A DNA stretch of 64,000 bases from Woeseiaceae bacterium (GTDB taxonomy: Bacteria; Pseudomonadota; Gammaproteobacteria; Steroidobacterales; Woeseiaceae): contig JAJFKU010000061.1 in the NCBI GenBank assembly GCA_021773035.1, positions 62,001 to 126,000 on the forward strand. The letters run 5' to 3'. Below are positions 9,858 through 18,588 of this stretch, piece by piece. Under the pieces are notes generated by a model that worked only from the letters and a program-made list of their open reading frames with translations, was not told where the DNA came from and made no database searches. Numbering within the stretch: position 1 is the stretch's first letter; every line of letters starts with the position of its first letter. The position numbers and the translations under genes are program-made.

Positions 9858-9862
9858 CGTAT

Positions 9863-11704
9863 TTACTCTATCACGGGTAGGACAATATAGGATGGCCGAT
9901 CATTGGAATGATGGACAGCGTTTTCGGCGATCTGCCAATCGGTTTCATCGTAATTGTTGCCACCCGTATTCAGGTTACGGTCCCAGCGCGGAAAATTCGA
10001 GCTCGATACCTCCAGTCGAATCCGGTGGCCGGGTGCGAAATAGTTACTCGTCACATGAAGGTCGAGACGTATCTCGTAAATGTCGCCGGGTTTCATGAAG
10101 ACTTGTTTATCAACACCTTCTCGATAGCGCATGCGAAGCGCACCCTCCTGAATATTGAACGCGCGCCCGTCGGGATAGACATCCACCAGTTTAGCCGTGA
10201 AATCGGTATCGACGGCCGATGAAGAAACCTGCAGGATAACTTCGAGCGGGCCGGTTACTTCGATGCCGGTCTCAAGAGCGGGTGACGTGTAGACGAGAAT
10301 ATCGTGCCGCATCTCGATAGTCGACTGGTCGTAGCCCCCGGCCTCGGTTGCCAGCCCCGTGCAACAGGTATGCCCACCCAGCGATGGCACCGGGGTAGCC
10401 GGGTCGTAGGTAAAGCGGTCTTCTATGGTCTCTGTCGGTGAACTTAGTGAAAGCCTGCCGTCGCCGTAGCGGCTGTTGGCCTTGCCCTGACTCTGCAGGT
10501 ACCACTTTTTGTACTGCGTGTTGGGAACAGGCCATGCGCTCGCAGAGCGCCACTCGTTCCTGCCCATCAGGTAGTACTGAACGCGCGGCATCTGCGTGAT
10601 GCCGTTGTCGATACCCTTCATCCAGTAGTCGTACCAGCGAAGCTGAATATCCAGGAAATCCAGCCGTGCGTCTCCCAGATCGCGCTCGCCGACGATGGTA
10701 TTTTCCGTTGCGTTGTTATAGCCGCAATGCGTGCCTGGCGCGATGATGATGAACTGGTTGTTCCGCGCGGCCTCACTAGTACCGTTTTTTTGCAACAGAT
10801 TAAAAAGCTGCAATGATTCTGCAGGCCCGTAGTCGTACCAGGAGTCGACGAACAGCGCGGGTATGTCGAAGCGATCCGACGCATCGGCCCAGTCGCGGCT
10901 TCGAAAGTACTCCGAGTCCGGCAGATTCAGTAAATACTGTTCATAATCCGAGGGTGGTGAACCGGCGCGCCGCAACAGATCGAGAACCGGTAACGTTGGA
11001 TACAGTGCGACAAACGCTTGAAAATCAACTTGGGGTTCGGTGCGAAACTGCCGCGCGGCACCCGAACGAAACCACTCCTGTCGGTCGACCCAGGCGGGCG
11101 GGCCGTAAAAAACCTGGCTACCGGTACTCGCGAACCAACCCGCAGTCTGTGCCAGTTCGAATACACCGCCGTCGAAAGCAGCGAGTCCGCGCCCCGGCGA
11201 ATAAAAGCCGCTGCCAGCCGCCATGGGCAGGGCCGTGACGAGTCCGGGATGTCGAGCCGCAGCGGTGACGATCTGTGCTTCGCCGTGGTATGAGCAACCG
11301 GCTGTAGCGACTTTCTCGTTCGACCACGGCTGTTTGCTCAACCAGTCAATCGTATCGTAAGCGTCTTCACGACGGCCGCTGCCGTAGCGGTATCGTCCCT
11401 CGGACTCGTAGCGCCCCCGGGCATCCTGAACGGCGACCGCATAGCCACGACGGACGAGTTCGGCCAGCAAGGGGTCGTTTTCGAAATATGGGTTTTTGCC
11501 GTAGATCGTGCTGACCAACACGGTCGGTATGCTTGTGGGTACGTCGTCCGGCAGGTACAGGTCGGTCGATAAATGTACGCCGTCACGCATCGGGATCATT
11601 GTGCTGCGTTGTTCGGTAACGCCGAACCTCGCGGGGGATTCCTGTGCCAGCGCCGGCATGGCGAAAAAAACGAATGCCAGCAGAATAATAGGAGCTCTGT
11701 TCAT
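9863..11704 (-). CDS. Secreted CocE/NonD-family alpha/beta hydrolase (X-Pro dipeptidyl-peptidase-like)
   Basis: Serine hydrolase of the CocE/NonD family, whose members cleave acyl esters, glutaryl amides or X-Pro peptides. I set the start at ATG 11704, which gives a clear signal peptide (MNRAPIILLAFVFFAMPALA|Q) and has GGAG before it; the open frame runs further upstream but only over the beta-galactosidase end. The nucleophile lies in AGCSYHGE, and the C-terminal jelly-roll is recognisable from RIRLEVSSSNFPRWDRNLNTG. The length is 613 aa. It begins 16 bp after the beta-galactosidase stop, so cotranscription is very likely. Confidence 0.92.
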   Translation of the reverse strand: MNRAPIILLAFVFFAMPALAQESPARFGVTEQRSTMIPMRDGVHLSTDLYLPDDVPTSIPTVLVSTIYGKNPYFENDPLLAELVRRGYAVAVQDARGRYESEGRYRYGSGRREDAYDTIDWLSKQPWSNEKVATAGCSYHGEAQIVTAAARHPGLVTALPMAAGSGFYSPGRGLAAFDGGVFELAQTAGWFASTGSQVFYGPPAWVDRQEWFRSGAARQFRTEPQVDFQAFVALYPTLPVLDLLRRAGSPPSDYEQYLLNLPDSEYFRSRDWADASDRFDIPALFVDSWYDYGPAESLQLFNLLQKNGTSEAARNNQFIIIAPGTHCGYNNATENTIVGERDLGDARLDFLDIQLRWYDYWMKGIDNGITQMPRVQYYLMGRNEWRSASAWPVPNTQYKKWYLQSQGKANSRYGDGRLSLSSPTETIEDRFTYDPATPVPSLGGHTCCTGLATEAGGYDQSTIEMRHDILVYTSPALETGIEVTGPLEVILQVSSSAVDTDFTAKLVDVYPDGRAFNIQEGALRMRYREGVDKQVFMKPGDIYEIRLDLHVTSNYFAPGHRIRLEVSSSNFPRWDRNLNTGGNNYDETDWQIAENAVHHSNDRPSYIVLPVIE

Positions 11705-11720
11705 GCGATGCTCTCCGACA

Positions 11721-14700
11721 CTATCTTCGGACCAGTGTGTCGAGTTGTTCCGGGCTTTGTGAATATGGACGGAGCGTGAATGTGTAGCGGTAGCTGTTCT
11801 TGTTAAGCGAATATTCCTGCAGCGTTCGCTTGCCCCAGGAGTCATCGCCGCCGATGCCCATTTGCCCGTAGTCTATGTCCAGCGAAACAAGGTCGCGAGG
11901 CATGATGTCGTTGACGTGAATGTTGACGCGCTCGTCGTTGTCGCGAGCGCCTGGACCGTCTTCGCTGGTGATGGCGATCTTGACCGGTGGCACGAAGTCG
12001 CTCATGCGGTTGTGCTGTACGCCGAAACCGAAGGCAGTGTCTGTAGTAAACAGAAGACCGTTCTGTTCGCTGCTGAGCGATAGCCAACTGGTGTCGGTTT
12101 TATAACCATTCTCCTGTGGCCTCATATAGGGCACGTAGTGTTCCGCGACCGTGTTTTGGTAGCGGCCTACGACTGCCGCTAGTTTACGATCCGAGTAATT
12201 TTCGAAAGGTCCGCGACCCAGCCAGTCGACGGTATCCAGACTGCCAATGAGCTCGACGTTCATGCCGATGCGCGGTACTACGGGCAGGCCGTCGGCACGT
12301 TCGAATTCGTTGTCCAGCTCGATAGCACCGGAGGCATAAACCGTGAAAGCCGTACGCCAGGTTGCTACAGGCTCACCGCTAACACCCGCGAAGGCATACT
12401 CAGCGACAATCACTGCTTGTCCACTGCTGCTTTCGACCAGTTCAAGTGATGTCAGCGAACGATTTCGGCCCGCCTGCTCCCAGACGGCGGCCCAATCGGG
12501 CATGTAGTTACCAAAATCGTTATCGGTTGGTGCACGCCAGAAATTCGGCGTGAATGGGGTTAGCAGCAGCTCCTGCCCGGACCAGCTAAGCGACGAGAGC
12601 AGGCCGCTCCGGGTATCGATGGCCGCCGAAAAATTTTCGCCGCTCACCTGAATGAGTGCATCGCGTTGCTGTACGAATAGCTCACCTTTGCCATTGATCG
12701 GTTCGGCAAATTTCGCCCGGCGATCGGGAAGGGCAATCTGATCACTGGCGTATATGTGTCCCGCCGGCAGCAGGCCGCGCGGCTCTTTTCCGCTTAGCTG
12801 CAGGTTCAAGTGATACGCGGGCCCCGGCCTCAATGTGCCCAGCGTGTACGGCAAACGAACAATCGCCTCGCTTTCCGCTGCGATATCCATGTCGCGTACT
12901 GTGCCGCTCTGCACGGGGCGGCCGTCCGCAGTGATGCTCCATATCAGTTCAAAACCCGACAGATCGAGAAAGTCGTAGTTGTTCACGACTTCGATGTTGC
13001 CGCTTGAAATATCGCTCGAGCGAAAGTCGACGTATTGATAAACGCGCTTAACTTCCCAGTAGGCGGGTTGCACCCTTCTGTCGGGGAACACGATGCCGTT
13101 GAAGTTGAAGTTGCCGCTCGACGGAACGCCCGGTGGACCGTAGTGACCACCGTAGGTCCAGTAGGGTACGCCGTTCTCGTCGTGTTCGAGAAGCCCCTGG
13201 TCCACCCAGTCCCAGATGAAGCCGCCGGTCAATATTTCGTGTTTGTTGATTACGTCCCAGTACTCGGAGAGATTGCCCGTGCTGTTTCCCATGGAGTGGG
13301 AGTATTCGATGAGTATGAATGGCCGGTCGTTATGCGTCTGCGCATACTGTTCCAGGTCCCAGTGGCGCCAGTACATACTTGAGTGAAAGTCCGAGTGTCG
13401 TTCACCGACTTCGTCAATATTGCCCTCTGTTTCATACTGCACGGGCCGCGACAGGTCACGAGACTTGATCCAGTTATAGGTTGCACCGAGGTTGACGCCG
13501 TCGCCGGCTTCATTTCCCAGTGACCAGATGACGACAGACGGAAAATTCTTGGCCCTTTCAAGCATTCTCTGCGTGCGGTCGAGGTGATGTGGCATCCAGT
13601 GTGCTTTGTTACCGAGCGTCTTGTCGTGATCGTAGCCGTAGCCATGGCTTTCGATATTGGCTTCATCGACGACATAGAGCCCGTGTTCGCTGGTCAGCTC
13701 GTACCAACGTTCCTGGTGGGGGTAGTGCGAGTTGCGAACCGCATTGAGATTCGCGGCCTTCATGAGTTCGATATCTCGCAGCATCGTCGCTTCATCCACG
13801 ACGTGCCCTTTGTCGTCATGATGTTCGTGCAGATTGGCACCTTTGAGGCGAACGTGCCTGCCGTTGACCATAAAGCGGGCGTTTACGATTTCGACCGTTC
13901 GAAAGCCGATCATCTGGGAAATGGTCTCGTTGCTGGTGCCGCTCGTTGTGATCGCCAGTGTGTACTGGTTCGGAACCTCCGCAGACCACTGTTTTACATT
14001 CTCGATCGCGGCTTCGAAGGAATGAGATGTTTCTCCGGGTGGCAGTTGCAGGACAGCTGTATCGCTGTAAACGATCTCTTCAGCGTCGAGTATCTCGACG
14101 GTCAACGCAAGTTCGGTGGCCGCGTTGGTGTCGTTCATCAGTTCCAGCTGCAGCCCGAAATCACCATCGCGGTAGCTGTTTTGCAGACCGGCATTGACGA
14201 AAAAGTCTCGAATCCGTACTTTGGGTCGCGCCATCAAGGTAACGTCGCGCTGGATTCCGCTCAGCGACCAGAAGTCCTGATCCTCGAGGTAGCTGCCGGT
14301 AGACCAGCGATAAACTTCGATGGCTATCGTGTTAGTGCCCGCTTGCAGCTGGTCCGTCACTTTGAATTCCGATGCGGTCTTGCTGCCTTCGCTATAGCCG
14401 ACGTATTCACCGTTGATCCATACGTAGAATGCTGAGCTGACGGCGCCGAGATGCAGGAAAACCTCCTGTTCCTGCCAGGGTTCAGGCAATGTGAAGTCAC
14501 GGCGATAGGAGCCGACCGGATTGTCATCGACAGGCACCCTGGGCTCGTCGATTTCGAACGGGTAGGGGACATTCACGTAGATGGCGTGCCCATAACCTTC
14601 CCGTTCCCAGTTTGAGGGCACCGGCGTATCCTTCCACGCGCTTACGTCGTAGTTCTGCTCGTAAAAGTCGGCTGGCCGCTTCGCGGGTGACTCCGCGTAG

Positions 14701-14933
14701 TTGAACTTCCACAAGCCATTCAGCGAAAGTGTCGAGGAGCCGGCGTCGTCGTTGGCGTAGGTTGCGAAGTGCGCTCGCGGTGGCTCCGTGTTTTCGCGAA
14801 TGACGTCGATATCGTTCCAGGCAGGCCGCGTGTCATGCTCATCGCGACTCGAGTTGCATGCCGCGATTCCAGCGAGGCAGAAAGCAACGATGAGGCGAAT
14901 TACAAAGGTCGGATTTGTCCACGTGTTTTTCAT
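11721..14933 (-). CDS. GH2 beta-galactosidase, predicted lipoprotein
   Basis: Large LacZ-type glycoside hydrolase family 2 enzyme (1070 aa) that hydrolyses beta-galactosides. Visible motifs are the sugar-binding domain (WKDTPVPSNWEREGYG), catalytic acid/base E475 in WSLGNEAGDG, nucleophile E543 in ILIEYSHSMGNS, and the C-terminal small-chain domain. I start it at ATG 14933, where the N-terminus has a hydrophobic segment and lipobox IAAC (C26), giving an envelope-anchored enzyme unlike cytoplasmic E. coli LacZ. A longer frame upstream is only a shadow of galT. The galT stop is 13 bp upstream. The released galactose would feed the adjacent GalK and GalT. Confidence 0.95.
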   Translation of the reverse strand: MKNTWTNPTFVIRLIVAFCLAGIAACNSSRDEHDTRPAWNDIDVIRENTEPPRAHFATYANDDAGSSTLSLNGLWKFNYAESPAKRPADFYEQNYDVSAWKDTPVPSNWEREGYGHAIYVNVPYPFEIDEPRVPVDDNPVGSYRRDFTLPEPWQEQEVFLHLGAVSSAFYVWINGEYVGYSEGSKTASEFKVTDQLQAGTNTIAIEVYRWSTGSYLEDQDFWSLSGIQRDVTLMARPKVRIRDFFVNAGLQNSYRDGDFGLQLELMNDTNAATELALTVEILDAEEIVYSDTAVLQLPPGETSHSFEAAIENVKQWSAEVPNQYTLAITTSGTSNETISQMIGFRTVEIVNARFMVNGRHVRLKGANLHEHHDDKGHVVDEATMLRDIELMKAANLNAVRNSHYPHQERWYELTSEHGLYVVDEANIESHGYGYDHDKTLGNKAHWMPHHLDRTQRMLERAKNFPSVVIWSLGNEAGDGVNLGATYNWIKSRDLSRPVQYETEGNIDEVGERHSDFHSSMYWRHWDLEQYAQTHNDRPFILIEYSHSMGNSTGNLSEYWDVINKHEILTGGFIWDWVDQGLLEHDENGVPYWTYGGHYGPPGVPSSGNFNFNGIVFPDRRVQPAYWEVKRVYQYVDFRSSDISSGNIEVVNNYDFLDLSGFELIWSITADGRPVQSGTVRDMDIAAESEAIVRLPYTLGTLRPGPAYHLNLQLSGKEPRGLLPAGHIYASDQIALPDRRAKFAEPINGKGELFVQQRDALIQVSGENFSAAIDTRSGLLSSLSWSGQELLLTPFTPNFWRAPTDNDFGNYMPDWAAVWEQAGRNRSLTSLELVESSSGQAVIVAEYAFAGVSGEPVATWRTAFTVYASGAIELDNEFERADGLPVVPRIGMNVELIGSLDTVDWLGRGPFENYSDRKLAAVVGRYQNTVAEHYVPYMRPQENGYKTDTSWLSLSSEQNGLLFTTDTAFGFGVQHNRMSDFVPPVKIAITSEDGPGARDNDERVNIHVNDIMPRDLVSLDIDYGQMGIGGDDSWGKRTLQEYSLNKNSYRYTFTLRPYSQSPEQLDTLVRR

Positions 14934-14946
14934 AAGTCTGTCTACA

Positions 14947-15975
14947 CTAGTCGGTTTGCTTTGAATTCGCGGCCCGCATTTTCTCTGCGGCGACTTCCGG
15001 CGTGAGATCTCGCTGCGGCATACCCAGCATCTCGAAGCCGACAAGGTGTTTTCGAACGTTTGCGGAGCGCAGAAGCGGCGGGTAGATATGCGCGTGGAAA
15101 AGCCATTCCGGGTGCTCGTCGCCGTCCGATGGCCGCGGATGAAAGCCCATCGAGTAGGGTGCCTGTACGCCGAACAGTCTGTCGTAGGTCGATAGCAGGT
15201 ACCTGAGCGTCCCGGCCAGCGCTCGAATCTCGCCCGTTCGCATTTCACCGGGAGAGGAGAAGGTTCTGCGCGGCAGTATCATTGCCTCGAATGGCCAGAC
15301 AGCCCAGTAGGGCACCAGTCCGACGAAACTGTCGTTTTCGCACACGAGCCTTGCGCCGCTTGCGAGTTCAACCTGTAAATAGTCGGCCAATAGCGGCGTT
15401 TGCTGTTCTTCGTAATAGGCTCGTTGCGATACGAGTTCCTTCAGCGGTTCGTTTGGTAGATGCTCCGTCGCCCATATCTGCGCATGCGGGTGGCTGTTAC
15501 TGCAGCCCATCATTTGTCCGCGGTTCTCGAAAACCTGCACGTATTGATAGGCGGCCTGGGAGTCCAGCGCACGAAATTCCTCAATCATGGTTTCGATCGC
15601 AACAGCGATGTCGTCGATCGGCATGGTCGCGATTCTCAGATCATGCCGCTCCGAGTAACAGACTACGCGGCAACAACCGGCTTCAGAGCGTGTTTCGAAG
15701 AACGGGCTCTTGTCTGCTTCGATAACGCTGTCACTCGATAGCGCCGAAAAGTCGTTATCGAAGACAAAGCTGCCCTTATAGGCTGGATTGACATTGCCGT
15801 TCGCGCGTTCGTTGCCGGGGCAGAGGTAGCAGGCCGGGTCGTGTTCGGGGGCCGCTTCGGTGTCCACTTCCTCGATCTGTCCCTGCCACGGTCGCAGCGT
15901 TCTGTGGGGAGAGACGAGAACCCACTCGCCCGTGAGTTGATTGCGCCTGGCGTGCGAGTGATCACGGATACTCAC
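14947..15975 (-). CDS. galT: Galactose-1-phosphate uridylyltransferase
   Basis: Leloir-pathway enzyme: swaps UMP from UDP-glucose to galactose-1-phosphate through a uridylyl-histidine intermediate. The active-site triad HPH is present in SNSHPHAQIW (H162, H164 from the chosen start), as are the zinc-type cysteines in CYLCPGN and the N-terminal RRNQLTGEWVLVSPHR. I chose GTG 15975, which overlaps the galK stop as GTGA and gives 342 aa, close to the usual length. An upstream in-frame ATG at 16026 would lie inside galK. Confidence 0.96.
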   Translation of the reverse strand: MSIRDHSHARRNQLTGEWVLVSPHRTLRPWQGQIEEVDTEAAPEHDPACYLCPGNERANGNVNPAYKGSFVFDNDFSALSSDSVIEADKSPFFETRSEAGCCRVVCYSERHDLRIATMPIDDIAVAIETMIEEFRALDSQAAYQYVQVFENRGQMMGCSNSHPHAQIWATEHLPNEPLKELVSQRAYYEEQQTPLLADYLQVELASGARLVCENDSFVGLVPYWAVWPFEAMILPRRTFSSPGEMRTGEIRALAGTLRYLLSTYDRLFGVQAPYSMGFHPRPSDGDEHPEWLFHAHIYPPLLRSANVRKHLVGFEMLGMPQRDLTPEVAAEKMRAANSKQTD

Positions 15976-17138
15976 GGGTAGCTGACCTTCGATGCCGCGT
16001 CGGCCGGGCTCACGATATGCATCCACGGCAATTCGCCGGCAGCCGATTGAAATTCGCTCTTGATCTTCGCCATCACGCGCTCAGTATTCGCCGTTTCGAC
16101 GACCGAAAGTACACATCCGCCAAATCCTCCGCCAATCATGCGTGACCCGTACACGCCGTCACAGGTGTCCGCGATTTCTACCAGGGTATCGACGGCAGCA
16201 CAGCTTGCTTCAAAGTCGTCGCGCAGGCTTCGATGCGATGTGCTGATCAGTTTTCCGAGTTTCTCGATATCGGCGGCCCTGACAGCCATCGTTGCATCGA
16301 GCACTCGCTGATTTTCGCTGACTACATGGTGGCTGCGACGATACAGGCGGTCGCCCAGCGTGTTGCGGTGCATCTCCAGGTCTTCCAGGCTGAGGTCGCG
16401 CAGCGAAACAAGCCTGCTGATGTGCTGCGACAATATCTCCGTCGCCTTGCCGCACTCCTGCGCCCGCTGGTTGTAGTCGCCCTCGGGGAGCGCATGCCTG
16501 ACGCCGCTGTCGGTTACCAGAAAACTGATCGTTTCGGGTAGCGGAACGTGCTCGTACTCGAAGCTGCGACAGTCCAGCAGAAGCGCATGACCTCGCTCGC
16601 AGCAGGCGGAGGCGAACTGGTCCATCACGCCGCAGTGGAGGCCGACGAATTCGATTTCCGCCTGCTGGCACAGTCGTGCAAGCTGCGGTGCAGGCATTCT
16701 TGCCGACGCGATCTCCAGCAACGCCGTGGCGACGACTACCTCGAAAGCCGCCGATGAACTTAAGCCGCCGCCAATCGGAATATCGCTGTCGATGACGATG
16801 TTGACACCGCGCAGCGCGATGTCATTGCGTTGCAGCAACGCGGCTACGCCCTTCGCGTAGTCGGCCCAATCCGGGTCGGCGCCAGGCTCCAGATCATCGA
16901 GACTGAATGTTTGCGACTCTTCGAAATTCAGCGATTTAATGCATACCTGCCGGTCATCGCGCGCGCATGCAGCGGCCCAGATGTACGCGGCAGTCGCTGT
17001 CGGCAGAACGAGCCCCCCTGTGTAATCGGTGTGTTCGCCGATAATGTTGACACGGCCCGGTGCGCGAAAAAGTGCAGCTTCGCCGCTGTCACTGGCGGGT
17101 AGCTCATCGAGCAGCCACTTTCTGCCCGCGTAACTCAA
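15972..17138 (-). CDS. galK: Galactokinase
   Basis: GHMP-family kinase that phosphorylates galactose at C1. Signature motifs are APGRVNIIGEHTDY (galactokinase signature), IPIGGGLSSSAAFE (ATP loop) and GGGFGGCVLSVV (motif 3). I start it at TTG 17138, which overlaps the stop of the upstream mutarotase remnant as TTGA and gives 388 aa, the family norm. The open frame extends to 17384 but that extension has no galactokinase similarity and is the shadow of the remnant. A TTG start with coupling suggests translation depends on ribosomes finishing the upstream 69-codon frame. Confidence 0.95.
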   Translation of the reverse strand: MSYAGRKWLLDELPASDSGEAALFRAPGRVNIIGEHTDYTGGLVLPTATAAYIWAAACARDDRQVCIKSLNFEESQTFSLDDLEPGADPDWADYAKGVAALLQRNDIALRGVNIVIDSDIPIGGGLSSSAAFEVVVATALLEIASARMPAPQLARLCQQAEIEFVGLHCGVMDQFASACCERGHALLLDCRSFEYEHVPLPETISFLVTDSGVRHALPEGDYNQRAQECGKATEILSQHISRLVSLRDLSLEDLEMHRNTLGDRLYRRSHHVVSENQRVLDATMAVRAADIEKLGKLISTSHRSLRDDFEASCAAVDTLVEIADTCDGVYGSRMIGGGFGGCVLSVVETANTERVMAKIKSEFQSAAGELPWMHIVSPADAASKVSYP

Positions 17139-17344
17139 GAGTGCAGCTCCATCTGAGCCCGGTCGAACGGTATGTGCGGATTGCTCCAAAGCCAGTTGCG
17201 GCCGCTGGCGAGGTCGGTCAACTCCGAAATTTTGCCGCCGGCATCGGGCAGGATCGAAAGGCGAAGCGCGTCGTTTTGCATAGAAATCTTGCCGAGCCCA
17301 TCCACCGACAGGTCTTGTTCGCAGTGACTCATGTGATCGGTCAT
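17135..17344 (-). pseudogene. Truncated aldose 1-epimerase (mutarotase) remnant, first 69 codons
   Basis: The 69-residue frame matches only the N-terminal start of galactose-mutarotase-fold proteins: ISMQNDALRLSILPDAGG followed by KISELTDLASGRNWLWSNP. The remaining roughly 200 residues, including the catalytic His and Glu, are absent; the frame ends in TGA directly at the galK start (TTGA overlap). It keeps an ATG and an intact frame with no internal stop. I read it as a deletion remnant of a galM-like gene at the head of the gal operon that may now serve as a coupling leader for galK. Confidence 0.7.
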
Positions 17345-17423
17345 ACGCCGCTATCTCTGAAATTATTCCTAGGGTATGAGACATGAAGTGCTTATAAAAT
17401 GGACATTCAGCTCGTTCTGATGG

Positions 17424-17443
17424 ATATTCTTACGACAGAATAT
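17424..17443. promoter_or_regulatory. Inverted repeat between divergent gal operon and AraC gene
   Basis: ATATTCT-TACGAC-AGAATAT is a perfect 7+7 bp inverted repeat with a 6-bp spacer. It lies 14 bp before the AraC start and 80 bp before the mutarotase remnant, in the only intergenic space (113 bp) between the divergent units. This is a sensible place for an operator or autoregulatory site. The binding protein is not known; AraC proteins usually prefer direct repeats. Confidence 0.45.
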
Positions 17444-17457
17444 GTAGCTGATCGTCA

Positions 17458-18357
17458 TTGAAAACGAAGACTCTGCAACTCAGGGAAGGCTTTGCCGGCC
17501 AGGATATGTTCGTCATCCCGCGGCCAGTGCTGGCGCGTGCCCGGCAGCATCCTCTCGTGCGTTCGGCGTACCCCACCGACATTGGTTGGTTTCCAAACGC
17601 CAGCCATCACTATCGTGACCGACCCAGCGGGGCCAATCAGGACCACCTGATGATGTGCGTCGAAGGTCAGGGCAGCGTTGTTGTCGAGGGGCAGCGTGCG
17701 TGCTTGAAGGCGGGAGAGATGTTGATTATCCCGAGAAACACGCCGCACAGTTACTGGGCCGCCGATGGCAATCCCTGGTCGATTTACTGGGTGCATTTCC
17801 TGGGCGAGGACGCCGACTACTACATTGACCGCATCCCTCGCCGCGGTCAGTCCGTGCCCATCGAACCGCCTGCGCAGGACGAAGCGGTGCGCCTGTTTCG
17901 CTACTGTCTCGATGCGCTGCGCGATGGCTACGGTCTGCCGACCCTGATTTACGCCGCGCAGTCTGTACAACATATTTTGTCACTGCTGCTGTATCGCAAT
18001 CAGTCCCTACCCATCGAACCCCGGTCGGGCAAACGGCGCAGCAGCCTCGACCTCGTGATCGACTACATGCAAACACACTTGCAGGAGCCGCTGCGGCTTG
18101 AGGATCTCGCCCGTGAGGCCGGGATGTCTGCCAGCCACTTTTCCGAGCGTTTTCGTACTCAGACCGGACAGTCGCCGGTCGCGTACTTCATCCACCTGCG
18201 GATGCGGCTGGCCTGCCGGCTGCTGGATCTCAGCAACAAACCCATCAAGACGGTGGCCATCGAGACCGGCTACCGGGATCCCTATTATTTTTCCCGGGTT
18301 TTCAAGAAGTCGATGGGAATATCGCCGGAAAAATACCGTGACATTAAGAAAGGTTGA
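17458..18357 (+). CDS. AraC-family transcriptional regulator with cupin sensor domain
   Basis: Regulator with an N-terminal AraC-type ligand-binding cupin (about 10-160; GQGSVVVEGQRACLKAGEMLIIPRN is split around the barrel) and two C-terminal helix-turn-helix units (LEDLAREAGMSASHFSERF and IKTVAIETGYRDPYYFSRVF). The length (299 aa) is standard. The start used is TTG 17458; ATG 17506 is a possible later start. It is divergent from the galK-galT-beta-galactosidase operon and upstream of a TonB receptor in its own direction, so control of galactoside use by this protein is a reasonable inference. Confidence 0.92.
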   Translation: MKTKTLQLREGFAGQDMFVIPRPVLARARQHPLVRSAYPTDIGWFPNASHHYRDRPSGANQDHLMMCVEGQGSVVVEGQRACLKAGEMLIIPRNTPHSYWAADGNPWSIYWVHFLGEDADYYIDRIPRRGQSVPIEPPAQDEAVRLFRYCLDALRDGYGLPTLIYAAQSVQHILSLLLYRNQSLPIEPRSGKRRSSLDLVIDYMQTHLQEPLRLEDLAREAGMSASHFSERFRTQTGQSPVAYFIHLRMRLACRLLDLSNKPIKTVAIETGYRDPYYFSRVFKKSMGISPEKYRDIKKG

Positions 18358-18372
18358 CCGGTAAATAGTCTG

Positions 18373-18392
18373 ATGTGGCGAAATAGCCACGT
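18373..18392 (+). terminator. Hairpin after AraC gene
   Basis: GTGGC-GAAATA-GCCAC can pair, with one wobble and one A-T pair outside it, 15 bp after the AraC stop. There is no T-run, so this is only a possible terminator or a transcript-end hairpin. Confidence 0.3.
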
Positions 18393-18588
18393 ATTAGACC
18401 GTGTGTAATGGCATAGCTAAGCCAAAATGAAGCCGTATAGACCAAAGACGGATATCGGAAGATAGTCCATCAATCAGTAGCAACATCCATTGAGCGACCT
18501 ACATGGGCGTGCCACTATCTGAAACGATCTTGTGGACACGCGACAGAGTGTCCAGAATAGTCGTGTCACCGATCGGGGGATCAACGAA

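Noticed and set aside
13584-14435. A 283-codon plus-strand open frame opposite the beta-galactosidase gene
   Set aside because: Long antisense frames are common in GC-rich genes; this one has no domain and mirrors the GH2 codons.
14934-15248. Extended N-terminus (105 extra residues) of the beta-galactosidase
   Set aside because: The extension overlaps galT out of frame, has no protein-like composition, and would hide a clear lipoprotein signal.
17139-17384. Extended N-terminus of galactokinase
   Set aside because: It has no galactokinase similarity and is the shadow of the mutarotase remnant in another frame.
18390-18443. Two near repeats CGTATTAGACC and CGTATAGACC after the AraC gene as AraC half-sites
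   Set aside because: They differ by an indel and are 44 bp apart, so the resemblance may be chance.
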